NCBI GenBank assembly: GCA_025617745.1
Contig: CM046870.1
Location: 10,530,410 to 10,594,409 of the forward strand
Reading direction: 5' to 3'
DNA from: Heliocidaris erythrogramma
Lineage: Eukaryota; Echinodermata; Echinoidea; Camarodonta; Echinometridae
Length of the DNA: 64,000 nucleotides
Shown: positions 12,184 through 23,953 of the stretch, one piece after another
Numbering within the stretch: the first letter of the stretch is position 1
Layout: each line of letters opens with the position of its first letter
The notes under the pieces: model-generated
What the model saw: the letters and a program-made list of their open reading frames with translations, nothing else
Database searches by the model: none
What the model was told of the DNA's origin: nothing
Program-made: the position numbers and the translations under genes

Positions 12184-12470
12184 CATATGTGCGCGCGCGT
12201 GTGTGTGAGTCTGTGCATGAGAGGGTGTGTGTGTGTGTGTGCATACACGTATGCCTATTATCCTAAAACGTTTATACATACATAATAGGGATAGATCGTC
12301 TGAATGTAGAATAATTGTTTTATATATGTGCCACGAATGACATCGCAGTATTTCTTCATCTTAGTAGGTATGCTTCAGAGACAAAAGGTTTTACACTGTA
12401 ATGTTTATCATCATTTTGAGATTGATACTTAAACTGTAATGTTTATCATCATTTTCAGATTGATACTAGT
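12184..12470 (+). repeat. GT/GC microsatellite and 39-bp tandem duplication upstream of the LDLa exon
   Basis: Alternating GC/GT runs lie at about 12190-12242. At 12394-12470 the phrase CTGTAATGTTTATCATCATT plus TTGAGATTGATACT is repeated once, as ...TTCAGATTGATACT, with a period near 39 bp. The second copy ends about 45 bp before the LDLa exon and creates an extra TTTTCAG that could act as a cryptic acceptor. Confidence 0.65.
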
Positions 12471-12515
12471 AGCATCTCACAATATAACATTAACCATGCT
12501 CTCTGTTTGTGTCAG

Positions 12516-12676
12516 AACCACCGACAGAATGCACATGCGTGACAGACCACGTCCCATGTAATGACTGCTCACGATGCATCCCACAAGGGGCCTGGTGTGA
12601 CAATAACACAGACTGTGACGACAATTCAGATGAGGAGTTCTGCGGTTGTCAGTACGGAAATGGTCAATTTTATTCT
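12516..12676 (+). CDS. Exon: LDL-receptor class A domain
   Basis: Acceptor TTTGTGTCAG; donor GTGAGT at 12677. With the base carried from the preceding exon the frame opens EPPTECTC. It contains CIPQGAWCDNNTDCDDNSDEEFC, the Ca2+-binding acidic cluster of LDLa repeats (DC.DNSDEE) with the expected cysteine spacing, and ends GNGQFYS in phase 0. LDLa repeats bind calcium and ligands in extracellular proteins (family knowledge). An LDLa repeat after a TIL unit is found in SCO-spondin and hemocytin-type proteins. Confidence 0.93.
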
Positions 12677-13421
12677 GTGAGTTTCTTGTGTTTTTAATCT
12701 TTCCATGAACATGCCTAGTCGCCTACGTTACATACGAAGCATATATGCAAGCCATAGTAGCCTCGCATTAGTAATTGAGTTGTGCGTTTATTAGCCACTT
12801 CGTATTAGTACATGGTATAAATGACCCTGAAATGACCCCAGTTTGTACGCACACGCGCACTCATTTTGGGAGACGCGCTACTTGTTTAACAAGTTAAAGC
12901 ATAGTACTGGTGCGCGCCTACAAAATAACAGCGTATAAAGGTCAATTGTACTCGGTACTTTAACTGCACATGCGCCAATTGGCTTATTGGCATGCATTGT
13001 GCTGCGGAAATATTGAAGGAAATACCAGACGATCTTAGGAGAGTTTAAAGTTCCATGGTGACTTTATTAGATGGCAATCATATAGTTGGTTGGTTGGTTC
13101 TTCATTATGATGCCGCTCTTCAATCTCCTCAGATTATTTGCGCCAGTCATATAAGTAGGTTTGGCGTAGGCTTCGGAGAGCCCACGAGCGACTTTTTTGT
13201 GGTGAAAATGGTGTTATTAATGGTCATCATTAGTAAGGTAAAATGTTAATATCCCATCTCCAAAGCTGTCGATCGTGATTATTCGTAATTATTCGCTATA
13301 ATATCAAGATAACCAGAACTCGCCTACAGAGGGCGACATAACATCAACTGTGACATAGTTGATCATAACATCACTGTATGGTGCAACCACTTTTCTTCTT
13401 TCCTCTCCTCTTCCCTTCCTG
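12677..13421. other. Start of the 8.5-kb intron; includes an interspersed repeat
   Basis: From about 13050 the sequence TTCCATGGTGACTTTATTAGATGGC, and near 13370 GATCATAACATCACTGTATGG, match parts of 17866-17880 and 18373-18445. The two places therefore carry the same repeat family; the second copy is split by a foldback element. No coding sequence recognised. Confidence 0.55.
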
Positions 13422-14442
13422 CAGGGGCGTATCCAGGATTTCCTAATAGGGGGGGGGGGGCGCCAGGAATTATTGATCGCCGTCATTGGGGAGGGGTCTT
13501 TGGAAAATTTTTGCTTCTGAAGAAGGGCTGAGATGCAAAATAGTGCTATATGCAGAGCTGCCAACCTGTCACTTTCAAAAAAAATAAAAAATTATTATTC
13601 AGCTAGAAAAAAAACATATTTTTAGGTAAAAAAACATATTTTGCCGGTTTTATATGTCTGTCGCTATTTTCCTTAAAAATGCTAATGCGACTACTATACA
13701 TTTCTTTAATAAGAACGCCTTCAGTTGCATAAAGTCGTTTCATGTGAATGCATTAAAAAATGAAAAATACTGGTCAAAATTGTGCCCCGCACAGTTTGCA
13801 ACAGGCACTGAACTCGTCTCGTCTCGAAGCAGCTCCATTTTGCTGAGCTGCATACTCGGGTTTGAATGTTTGCTTCCTTCAGCTCAAAAAAATCCTGAAA
13901 ACCCAAGCCGGAGGTACAGGGGCCCGCTCAGGGCCCCTGATGGGGTCGAGGGGCAAAGCCTCTTTTGAGGGTTCAGGGAGCGAAGCCCCCTGAAGCTGGT
14001 ACGTTTTCATTAATCTACAGTACATTATAAAGAAATATTGACATGATTAACTTAATATTTTAGAAAATTGATCTGCTTTTTACCACACCACATGCAAATT
14101 CACCTTGCCCAGTTGCCTAGTAAGATCTAAACTCAAAACCAGGAACTAAATTTTTGTCCATGGAAAATTACTTTATCTTCATTCTATAACATTCCAGGAA
14201 TTCCCTGATCGTATGTAGTTAACCACAGCTAAATTCAAACACCCCAACATAAAGTTAAAGAGTAGCCCGCCCCCCACCCCCCCCCCCCCCCCCCCACTCG
14301 GAGGTCGAAGGGACCGCATGCGTGTTCCCAAAATCTCCGGTAAAGGGGTATTTTTTGGGCGACACAATCCGGCCCGTGAATTGTAAAAAGGGGGTGTTTT
14401 TTATCTTTCACCCGGAGATTTCATTAAAAAGGGGGGTGTTTT

Positions 14443-14477
<35 letters not shown>

Positions 14478-15660
14478 CACCTGAGAAATTAAAAAAAGGG
14501 GGGTTATGAAATATCTTTAAAAATCGATCAAATCCCAGGATCAAATTCCTGAAATTCCTGCTAGTTTTGATAGCTCATTCAGCCAGGATTATTTCATTTT
14601 GAAAAGTAGAAACACTGGCCCCCATCTCTTCCAAGGTATTGTAATGACAGCTTACTTGGGAGGGGGTTGGTGTCTGTCCTGAGATATGGGGATACATTGA
14701 GCAATGTTCTGAATTTAGGGGGGTCTCCAAAACAGGAAAAGCCCGCGCAAAGCCCGCGATAGGGGGGTTCAGAAATTTTGGCAGCCCTGAGATAGGGGGG
14801 TGCTTTCAAAGGGAGGGAACAAGCATACGCGTACCCTAAATAATACTGAGTGGGTGGGGGGGGGGGGGGGGGCGGGAAGAGTAGAAAACAAGCCACAAAA
14901 GCCTGGTCATGAAGAACGATTCACGATATGCATGCACTGTACCCACCACACTACCAATTATCTAGGCCGCTGGTGCTGGGGAAGACTTGGCATCTGTATC
15001 CTTGTACCTTGATCATAGTCTCTTGAAAAAATCCCTGCTGGAATTCACTTTCCAGCAGGGATTTTTTCAAGAGAATATTTCAACAGATTAACCAACAAAT
15101 TAGACATTATCTCTCACCTGAATCATGAAAAATAGCGATGATATTCCATTTGGACTCATTTGCAAAATTTAGAATCAGTTCTCAGAGGACAAATGCCGGT
15201 TATTAGGGGCTGTGATTTCCCTATCTCACGATAGCACAATCGTGCACTGCCATCATGCATAACATGGATTCACTACACAGTACGTTATCTTGTCAATGTA
15301 CACTGTTTGTTCTCACACCCATGCTTCGTATACACTGTACATGTTAGCACAAACAGTGCACATAGACAAGATAAGGTAGTTGTAGGGTATGTACGTAGTG
15401 TAAGTTCGAACAACCATACTCGGAATTTTCAAAAAACGGATTTTCGCACAGAAAAACGTACGGACGTATTTTACTCCAAAAAACGTATTAATACGTTAAA
15501 AACGTACTACTTGGCAGTTCTATATATGTGACCAATTTTGAAGCCTATTTAATGAACAATATTTTCAATTGGTATGAGGATTTTTTTTTTTACGACGGCC
15601 AATAGGGGGGGGGGGGGCGCGCCTGTTGCGCCCCCCCCCCCCCCCCTGGATAGGCCACTG
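13422..15660. mobile_element. hAT-like non-autonomous element, about 2.24 kb
   Basis: The left end CAGGGGCGTATCCAGG and the right end, read inward as CAGTGGCCTATCCAGG, are near-matching terminal inverted repeats of the CAGNGGCG hAT type. The flanking CTTCCTG (13415-13421 and 15661-15667) is a 7-bp direct repeat, close to the 8-bp duplication typical of hAT. The inside holds G and C runs, a (CT)n tract near 14448-14472 and a perfect hairpin at 15019-15074. No transposase is recognised, though a 104-codon open frame of unknown nature lies at 13654-13968. Confidence 0.65.
15019..15074. repeat. Perfect 25-bp inverted repeat with 6-nt loop
   Basis: TCTCTTGAAAAAATCCCTGC followed by TGGAA at 15019-15043 is matched without error by its reverse complement at 15050-15074, with loop TTCACT. 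A perfect stem this long with a tiny loop is a palindrome signature of a recent inverted duplication or a tiny foldback. It could in principle form a short hairpin RNA. Confidence 0.9.
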
Positions 15661-15987
15661 CTTCCTGTTTAGTATAAACAGACTGAAATAGAAATACAAC
15701 CGTACGGAATTCCAAACTAATCCACTTCACCCTGAAAAAGTATAAAAATCTTTTGGTATACTATAAGATACCCTTTGGAACATCATGAGAACTTTGCAAA
15801 CCTAATTAAATAAAAACATCGAAGACCGGTCGTCTCTACCAGAAAACCAGAACTACTTGATTTGTCAAATAACTACCACAGTCACATTAAATTACTCAAA
15901 ACCCTAACACGATATGTATCACTAGCTCATACTGAAACTAGATCCATATAATCCCATATTACCTGGCAACGAAAACACAGTCATAAG

Positions 15988-16793
15988 TTCCCTGATAGCA
16001 GAAAGTGGTAAAAATTACGTGATATTTACGTCGTGGTTTTCGTCTTTTGTACGTCCTGTAATTACGTCAATAAGACGACAACTTGCACCAATGCAAGACG
16101 TCAAGAGGACGTTTTTTTTGACGTACACTGTAAAAACTGAAGTGCTGTATATAGCACTTTTTGAGGGCATGCATAGGGCATGTAGGGACTGCACTCAGAG
16201 TGCTATTGAATGCACACAGCGTGCTATTTCAGCACTTTCACGGGAGTTGGACCGGCTCCTTAAACTGCTAAACATTCATAAAAAAAATTATTTGGGCGAG
16301 CTTCGAACCAGGGTCCGCTGATCGAGAATTGCTGGCATTACCGCTAGACTAACTCAAATTGTACGATTTTGAGCAGATCATATTGTTACATAGTGAATTT
16401 ACGACACCACATAGTTCATGTTATCTACTTGACTCCCATGACTAAATTGTATTGCAAGAAGCATTCGTTAGTCCATCGGTAACGTCAGCGCCTCTCAATC
16501 AGCGGAACCTGGTTCGAGGCTCGCCACGGTCACATTTTTTTTTTGCTGGTAAATTAGCACACTACAAGTGCTATAAACAGCATTTCAGGTGCAGTCACTA
16601 TACATGTCCCTAGAAGTAGCACTTTAGTTTTTACAGTGTACACGACGTAGAGATGACGTCAAAATAAGACGTCCTCTTGACGTCTTGCGTTGGTGCAAGT
16701 TGTCGTCTTCTTGACGTAATTACAGGACGTAAAAAAGACGAAAACCAGGACGTAAATATCACGTCATTTTTTAACACTTTCTGCTATCAGGGA
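15988..16793. mobile_element. 806-bp foldback element with tRNA-like boxes in both arms
   Basis: Long inverted arms begin TTCCCTGATAGCAGAAAGTG and end CACTTTCTGCTATCAGGGA. Both are flanked by TCATAAG (15981-15987 and 16794-16800), a 7-bp target duplication. Arms share GACGTCAAGAGGACG and CACTGTAAAAACT in mirrored order. Inside lie two facing tRNA-like segments with pol III A- and B-box-like motifs: on the minus strand 16354-16294 (TTAGTCTAGCGG...GGTTCGAAGC) and on the plus strand 16466-16526 (TTAGTCCATCGG...GGTTCGAGGC). No protein-coding content. Confidence 0.82.
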
Positions 16794-16800
16794 TCATAAG

Positions 16801-17880
16801 GATCGTGGAGAAAAAAGACACACAATTGAGAGAACAAGTAATACTATAGTGAAAGTGCAGAGTTCAGGCCAAGCAAGTTTTGGTAGACTTAGAGTGAGGT
16901 AGGCTTCTCGCCAACATAACTGGGCTTGCCTGATGAATAGAGCTCCTGAGATGATTCACATACCAAACGGAGAGGCTAAGCCTGTGCAACATGCGTCCGG
17001 CGTAGGAGCAAAGGCTTGAGATGGAATGGCCCAGAACAGACATGACGGTGCTATCTGAAAAATGATGACTGATTCGCTGCTTGACAAGAGCAGGTGGATC
17101 GCCATCGGTGAACGGGAATGAGACAACGATAGCCGATTAATGACAGAACAAGGTTGATGGTAGAAGGGGGGGGGGGGGGGGTGGTTGAACTGATTAGTTG
17201 AAGTAGTAGTTGAGATGGAGCTGGAGCGAGGTCGAGGTTGTATTTGTAGACATCTAGGAAATCACAAAAAACAGCACACACAGATCAGATCACATCCAAA
17301 CGGCTACACCAAGAAGCAATGGGGTGCTGGAACTGTCCTCACCGCTAGGCCCCGGGCTAAGGCGAGACCGAAAGGGATGATCAGATGACAAAGTGAACTG
17401 AAAAGACAGGACTGAAGACAAGTGGACGATGGCGTGGACGTGATGGTCAACGATGACGATGACGATGACGTAGAATAATGGCGAACAGGAACACAGCTGG
17501 GCAACCACAGTCCTTTATATTGGACTACGTATAGCAACTCACTTGATCCCGGACGCTGACAGAAAATGAGAAAGGTTACAAGACGAGTTGACGAGTCATA
17601 AATTTACAAAAAATGACAGCTAGTTAACGCACACTGTACGTGTGCAGCCTAGCCGTTCACGTTGCCGTGCCGCGCCCTCAGACCACTCGTTTCGTAGGAG
17701 GTCGAGAGCACTTACCCAATGGAACTTTCAATTACTCCCTAAAACTTTCACAGACACTTTAGCTGAGCGCCTGGCCCTCATATGTGAAGATGCAGCCCCT
17801 TCCTTGGATGATTACTCACTAGTCTGTTATCCCAGCGCAGTCACCACGCTTTTTTTTTTTTGAAGTTCCATGGTGACTTT
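16801..17880. other. Intron DNA with low-complexity tracts
   Basis: Contains a G run at about 17166-17180 and a GATGAC microsatellite near 17453-17470. At 17866 an interspersed repeat (TTCCATGGTGACTTT) begins and is interrupted by the next element. No exon or protein domain recognised. Confidence 0.45.
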
Positions 17881-18372
17881 CAGGGTGTTCAGACGCTAAA
17901 AATCTATACCAAAACGGTATAGCTATACTAGAACGGTATAGCTATACGATGAAATTTTGCGTCTGAACGCTGACTAACGAAACGACGTATAGCGAAACGA
18001 GGGTCAGAGCATCGTTTCGAACTAGAACTCGATAAAGAATCACTGTTCCGTGTCCGTCTGAACGTATGGCGACCATAGAACGGTATAACTGGGCGGGGCT
18101 TAACGGGAGCGCGCGTGAAAGGTGGAAGAGGAAATCCAGGCAGGGGGGCTAGCGGATACCTCGTGATCATAACAACACGCGCAGTGGGAAACTGCGCATC
18201 TATACCACCTTTTTCACGACGGTTGCAATATGCGTCTGAACGACCCGTTAGCTATACGATGATTTTGCAATTAGCGCTATATAAATGTTATGTATTATTA
18301 TTATTATTATTCTTTATACGTCGTTTCTTTATCGAGTTTCGGTATAAACTGAATAGCGTCTGGACAGGGGGT
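17881..18372. mobile_element. Foldback element inserted into another repeat
   Basis: The ends GGTGTTCAGACGC and GCGTCTGGACAGG are inverted. Arms contain GGTATAGCTATAC, CGTATAGCGAAACGA and matching reverse forms. The flanks GGTGACTTT and ATTAGATGGCGATCATA are contiguous at 13054-13090, so the element split an older repeat copy. The exact right border and target duplication are not clear. Confidence 0.65.
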
Positions 18373-19586
18373 ATATTAGATGGCGATCATAAAGTGAGGC
18401 ATACCTACAATGTACAATAGATCATAACATCACTGTATGGCGCTGAGTGAAACTCACACATAATATTCTATCATCAGTCATTCTTTTATAACGTAAGCCG
18501 TTGCCTGTTGCATTTGGCATTGTTTTTTATGTTTTACATTCGTAGTTTCGGAGACATTTGAATCTGATTTTTCTTTCTAGTTCTTTATACAGTAAACATA
18601 CATTACTCAGGGAGATATTGGCTGGCATCGATCATGGCGATCAATAGGGAAATTAGCCTTAATAATACTATACGGGGGGGGGGGGGGGGCTGGGACCCCC
18701 CATAGAGAAACTACGACCCTCATTTCGAACCGCTGCATTTCACGCCACGCAACTTTCTGTTTTTTATTTCTTCAAATCTTACGCATCTTTCGACGCCAAG
18801 TTTACAAAAATCGGTCATACCGCTACCTAGTCACGTGATCTTTTATGACCTCATGTCAGCTCGAAAGCGGAAGATTTGTGAGCATTGTGTACAAAATCAA
18901 CGGGAAACTACATTTCCTCATGTTCCTCCTTTATCACCTATTCTAACTCAACATTGTTTAACACTATGAAACAATAGATTGAAAAAGACAATAGAAAAGT
19001 TAAAGTTGAACACAATAAGAATTTCGTAAAACTATAGAATACATAACTGAAATCACTTTCAAATGTTTTTCTTATATGGTAATAATTGTTTAGAAAGAAC
19101 TTGTTGCGTTACAATTTTTATCTACGATGCGTTTTGTTTTACATGATTATCAATATGAATGCATAGTTAGGATATAATTTACTAAAATAATATTAAATAA
19201 AAAAAAAAGATTTACATAAAAACAAACGATCGATTTGTGTTTTTTACGTGATTCTTGAGGTCCTGGCAAAATTTCGCGGCGATCGGTCATGTCGCGGCCG
19301 AGATCAGAGTTTCAACCTTGTGTCTTCTGTTGTGCCTCTAATCTAATTAACATAAAAAGTTATTTCATCAATAAATGCCTTTGAATATGCTTGGCTATAT
19401 TAAACTCTTGATAATGGCCTAGCATTTTCCTTAAAGCCTCTTAGAATGTAAATAAACAAATGTGTCAACTATTGTATCCAATCCACATTCTTGCATATAC
19501 TCAATGTGTACTGGCTTTTTTTTTTTACTAAACCTAGTAAAATAAGCACACTGTAATTCGTGCACTAAAGTAAGACACATTCATCC
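18373..19586. other. Intron DNA, nothing coding recognised
   Basis: Holds the remainder of the split interspersed repeat (to about 18450) and a G run at about 18676-18689. AT-rich with no recognised protein or RNA. Confidence 0.45.
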
Positions 19587-19590
19587 TTAA

Positions 19591-20156
19591 AGGGCAATCC
19601 AACCTTGGTGATAAGTTGATTTGCGTTAAAGCAGAAAATAAAATAAATAAGAAAAGCAGGATCGTGAAAGTTTGAGAAAAATCGGACAAAGAATAAGAAA
19701 GTTATGAATGTTTGAAAAATGAGATCACTACATTTATGCGAATCTCAAATTGGCAATTTAGTGAGTCGATTCTGACATACTTGTGGACAATTCTCCCGTT
19801 TGTCGTACACAAAAATACGATTAATTTGCGGTTTTCTCCGAAGCGCCTTTACCCTCGGGGTAGTACTCAAAATACATGTATATTGGAGATCGCATATTGT
19901 TATAGGTCCTCATGAAAGAAAAAAATCCTACCGAGTAATATACATTGAGAAAAAAATGACATTTTAGTCATTTTGTGTGTGTTGGAGCCTATTCGGCCGA
20001 TTTGAAATTCCCATAATTATGTATAGTGATTACAACTTTCAAAAATTCATAACTTCCTTATTGTTTGTCCGATTTCGTTCAAACTTTCACCAATCTGATT
20101 CTCTGATTTTTTCCTCTTTCATTCAGAGCAACTTGCCATTAGGGTTGGATTTCCCT
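19591..20156. mobile_element. TTAA-flanked palindromic MITE, 566 bp
   Basis: The element starts AGGGCAATCCAACC and ends GGTTGGATTTCCCT. TTAA lies directly outside both ends (19587-19590, 20157-20160), as for piggyBac-type insertion. Arms mirror each other (GAAAGTTTGAGAAAAATCGG facing CCGATTTCGTTCAAACTTTC). No transposase. Confidence 0.8.
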
Positions 20157-20160
20157 TTAA

Positions 20161-21230
20161 TTTCAACTGAATTCATGCTTTAATACTAAAATCATCCACA
20201 TGTCCAGCATAAAACAGCCTGGCTCATATTAAAGTGCTCATTATTACATATAAACCATGTTTCTCACTACACACCTCATCGGTAGTTGCCCCCCCCCCCC
20301 CCCCCCCCCCCAGGGTTTACACTTTTCACATGCTTTAATATGGCTCAATTTTTGCAATACAGAACTCACACTGCGATTTTACCATGAGCTGTGAATTTTC
20401 TACTCAAAATATTCATGTATAAGAAGCAGCACATTTCAAAGTCATTGATACAATGAAACGTTAAATGAAACGTTAATTTGTTCATCTACAACATTGAGCT
20501 CATCACAAAAGAATAGCGGTGAATTATGTGAATTAGACGTGTAACAACAAACACGAGTCTTATCATGCTGTCAAATTACAGAGCTTCCCTAGCATAAAAT
20601 TTAAAAATTTCCGCAGAATGCTTCTCACTTCTGACGTCATCAGACTTCTAAACAAATCAAAACACATAATTTATCAATTAATTAGTCAATCTGAATAAAT
20701 GAATATTCCGACAATTTACAGGTGCTATCTCTTCTTTTTTAAGGGTATGTTCATGAGGAATTAAGTCCGTTTAAGCCTAAGTCATCGTTTCTTATTGTTC
20801 CTGTCTAAAAAAAAATCCCTGACCTCCAAGAGGCCAAGACTAGTAGGCCGACACATCTACCTAGCTACATAAACATGAAGATATAAATTCTACAGTAAGC
20901 GATGCACTTCCAGTATTTGGGTTTCAGTTCTTATTTCGTTAAATAACATCTGAAGTACCGATTAAATTTATAAAAGCTTAGACGGGATGCTAAAACAATG
21001 TACAGAAACGTTCCTGTTTATACTCCCGTTATCTTATACCCATTCCCTTCTCTCTCTCTCTCTCTTGTTTCCTTTCCTCCAGTCTGCCTTCCATTAGAGG
21101 TATTTTTTCCAGTTGTGATGAAAGCGAAAAATTTATAGTGATTGATTTATGCACACATTCATTTATCAATTATTGTAAAAAGGATGGATTGGATTAATTC
21201 ATTCATTTTATCTTTATTTGACATTTTTAG
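20161..21230. other. Intron DNA before the VWC exon
   Basis: Contains a long C run (about 20289-20311) and a (CT)n stretch near 21051-21064. Nothing coding recognised. Confidence 0.45.
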
Positions 21231-21329
21231 GACGGAGACACCTGGAAAGGTGGTCTAGACTGTGTGACATGCCTTTGTGAGAAAGGAGATGTTACTTGCG
21301 TAAAGGAATGCAACGTTGAATGTCCCGAG
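21231..21329 (+). CDS. Exon: first half of a VWC domain
   Basis: A 99-nt, phase 0-0 exon after acceptor ATTTTTAG and before donor GTAAAT. It reads DGDTWKGGLDCVTCLCEKGD, then VTCVKECNVECPE, the CxxCxC...C...C...C pattern of von Willebrand type C domains. The CCxxC ending is supplied by the next exon (23278-23332). VWC domains mediate protein interactions and multimerisation in extracellular glycoproteins (family knowledge). Confidence 0.92.
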
Positions 21330-22076
21330 GTAAATAAGAACTTTGTACATATCGTAGTGTATTGATTTAGTCGAGAGCTTGTAAGCTGGTCGTACATCAC
21401 ATGCTCCGGCGAAAATGGTTCCGCAGTCAACTTGCAAACCCCAATTGCAACTCCGTGTGCTTTAAAGAAAAAAAAACTGCTGCAAAATTAACGGCATAAT
21501 CGTTCTACCCTTCATATTTATGTACCTTATAACACACAGTTAATTTATGTACAGCCCATCGCACATTATACGATCGAGTGCGAACCGACTTTGGATATAA
21601 ATCGCACTAGCATTAAATAGTCATTTAAAGAACTAAAATCTACCTGATTCAGGTCCTGAACTGCAATATGAATATTAAACATATGGTTTTGGTGTGTTGT
21701 CTGCCTTCTACCTGGAATAAGGGCCAAATCAGTTTTTAGATCGTAGACAATCGTAGGACTGCTCTGACGTAACTACGAATTGGAGCTGATTTGTCCTTTC
21801 CTCCGACTAGAATGCTCGCTCTAAGCTGCAATTCTTATTTTTTATGTTTTTATGACTATTCAGAATTTCAGTGAAATATATTTTATGTGTTAAAATATTC
21901 ATACCAAATGCAATTACATTTTCTTCAAATTTGGAGCGCGGACCTTTCGAACAGTGTGCGGCGAACGCTTAGGAGCCTTGAATGCGCACAACTACTATTT
22001 CACTCCCATCACTTGTACGAAAAACGTTTATATCTGGCTGCTGGTCCATAAGGCCAGGGGCAAATTACCGCGTTAA

Positions 22077-22657
22077 AGGCCAAGTCCACCCAAATATCAA
22101 GTTGATTTGAATAAATAGAGTAAAATTAAACAAGCGTAACAGTGAAAATTTCACTGAAATCGGATGTAAAATAAGAAAGTTTTGCATTATTTCATTAAAC
22201 AGTGATATGCATAGCATGGGCGGTATACAAAAAAATGAACCGATGATGTCATGCACTCACTTTTCCTTATGTATTTTATTATATGAAATATCATATACTT
22301 TATTTTTTTGCTTCAATAATGTAAAACATGGTTTGACTCCATACGGAACATGTAAAATCATCATTATTGTAACTTATTTTAATACAAGGAAGGGATTCTT
22401 CATTATCACATCTATAAAAATTGAAATATTTGAAATTTCATATAATAAAATACATAAGGAAAAGTGAGTGTGTGATATCATCGGTTCACTCATTTGCATA
22501 CCGCTATGCATATCACTGTTTCATGAGATAATGCAAAACTTTAAAATGCCGTAACTTTCTTATTTTACATCCGGTTTCAGTGGAATTTTCACTGTTATGC
22601 TTGTTTAATTTTACTCTATTTATTCAAATCAACTTGATATTAGGGTGGACTCGGCCT
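22077..22657. mobile_element. TTAA-flanked palindromic MITE, 581 bp
   Basis: Begins AGGCCAAGTCCACCC and ends GGGTGGACTCGGCCT, with TTAA on both sides (22073-22076, 22658-22661). Long arms mirror each other (ATCAAGTTGATTTGAATAAA facing TTTATTCAAATCAACTTGAT). Same family as the truncated copy at 4196-4758. A piggyBac-type source is inferred from TTAA. Confidence 0.85.
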
Positions 22658-22661
22658 TTAA

Positions 22662-23277
22662 GGCTGAAGACGTGGCTATTGTCACCGGAGCAATTTTTGG
22701 ATCACCCCTGACATTGAAATCAGGAAGCAATCTGTCTTTTGAGTTATAAAAAGAGTTACATCTGAGTGCTGAAAGCACATTACGCTTTACTTTCGCTGTA
22801 GCCCTGCATTATTTACTATGTTATTAATATTCATTTGGTATGTTTATTCATTTACATAATGATATATACATATTTACTTAATGCTAATCAAATTAGTCAA
22901 TGTAAGTAAATACTTCATGCAATTTGGTGTTCGATAATTATTTGCCAGGATAATCAACCAGGGGGTGTTTCACAAAGAGTGAAGTTTGACTTAAAGTCAT
23001 GCGTAAGTGCCAATGCGCATACGGTATTAAACGCGTAATCTCATTGGTAGATTACCCAATAGCGCGCGGCCCCTGAGCATGATCTGACCAATGCGGTGAT
23101 GTGTCATATACCGCGCACAACTAGGAACTTAAGTGCGACTGTTTGTCAAACTTAACTCTTTGTGAAATACCCCAGTCCCTACCCACAACCTATTTAGTTT
23201 GTATTAGTGCCTTCTCATTTGTATATGTTTTATTGATTCAGTGTTAAGTGTGCGATGATTATTATCTTTCTTTTCAG
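22662..23277. other. Intron DNA
   Basis: No repeat border or coding sequence recognised; ends in a pyrimidine-rich acceptor, CTTTCTTTTCAG. Confidence 0.45.
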
Positions 23278-23332
23278 GGTATGATCGTGCTGCACAATGA
23301 TATAGTAGAGTCGTGTTGTGACTGCGTTCCGG
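23278..23332 (+). CDS. Exon: second half of VWC domain
   Basis: A 55-nt exon entering in phase 0 and leaving in phase 1 (donor G|GTAAGC). It reads GMIVLHNDIVESCCDCVP; CCDC is the CCxxC signature closing the VWC begun at 21231. The two-exon VWC layout is repeated at 25185/26151 and 37311/38730 with the same phases (0-0 then 0-1), which supports all three. Confidence 0.88.
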
Positions 23333-23669
23333 GTAAGCTCTTGTCGAAAGTTGTCGCTTTACCACCGGCGGATCGAGGGGCTGAAAAGGGCACAACTGTC
23401 CTTTCCTGCAATTGATGAAAAAGGGACGAAGGAAATGAGAAAGAGGGCGGGAGAGGAAGAGGGGGAGGGGGGGGGGGGATGCTAGAAAAAAAAAACATCA
23501 GTTCGATACCCTATATTGCATTTCTGATTTCCGCTTCATACTTAACACCCCAACTCCACCATGTTCTTACGAAACCTTTGTGCAAAAAGTGTAAGTAGTG
23601 CACTGGTAGTACATTCGATGCTTAACAGTTTCACTCATTTTGTTTCCACTCTTTCCCATTTATATACAG

Positions 23670-23704
23670 TCAACGGAACGGAACCAACCGAATTGCCTTG
23701 TCAG
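23670..23704 (+). CDS. Exon: 12-residue linker between VWC domains
   Basis: A 35-nt micro-exon bounded by TATATACAG and GTAAAG. With the carried base it reads VNGTEPTELPCQ and restores phase 0 for the next exon, which is its main support. NGT is a potential N-glycosylation site. A micro-exon this small could be misjudged without transcripts. Confidence 0.75.
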
Positions 23705-23953
23705 GTAAAGTCGTAAAGTTGCTTCATTCATTAGAAATAGTGGTAGAGCTAGCAATTTTCTACTCCAGGAGGGAAAAATATACGTATAATATTACACTAT
23801 TTATTCAAAGTTTGATTCAGTGGCATTGAACGAAACTATACTCTGTCCATATGGATGTATCAATCGAACCAAAATGCCCGCCATGATAGTAGAATACACT
23901 GTAATGTGAATGTGATGAGGAGTATGACGGTCATTTTCATCATAACCAGTACT

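Noticed and set aside
13654..13968. 104-codon open frame as a transposase
   Set aside because: No hAT transposase motif (no DDE context, zinc finger or dimerisation signature) is recognisable; kept only as an unknown frame inside the element.
16294..16526. Two genuine tRNA genes
   Set aside because: A- and B-box-like motifs are present, but a full cloverleaf with acceptor pairing is not; they are tRNA-like parts of a foldback element.
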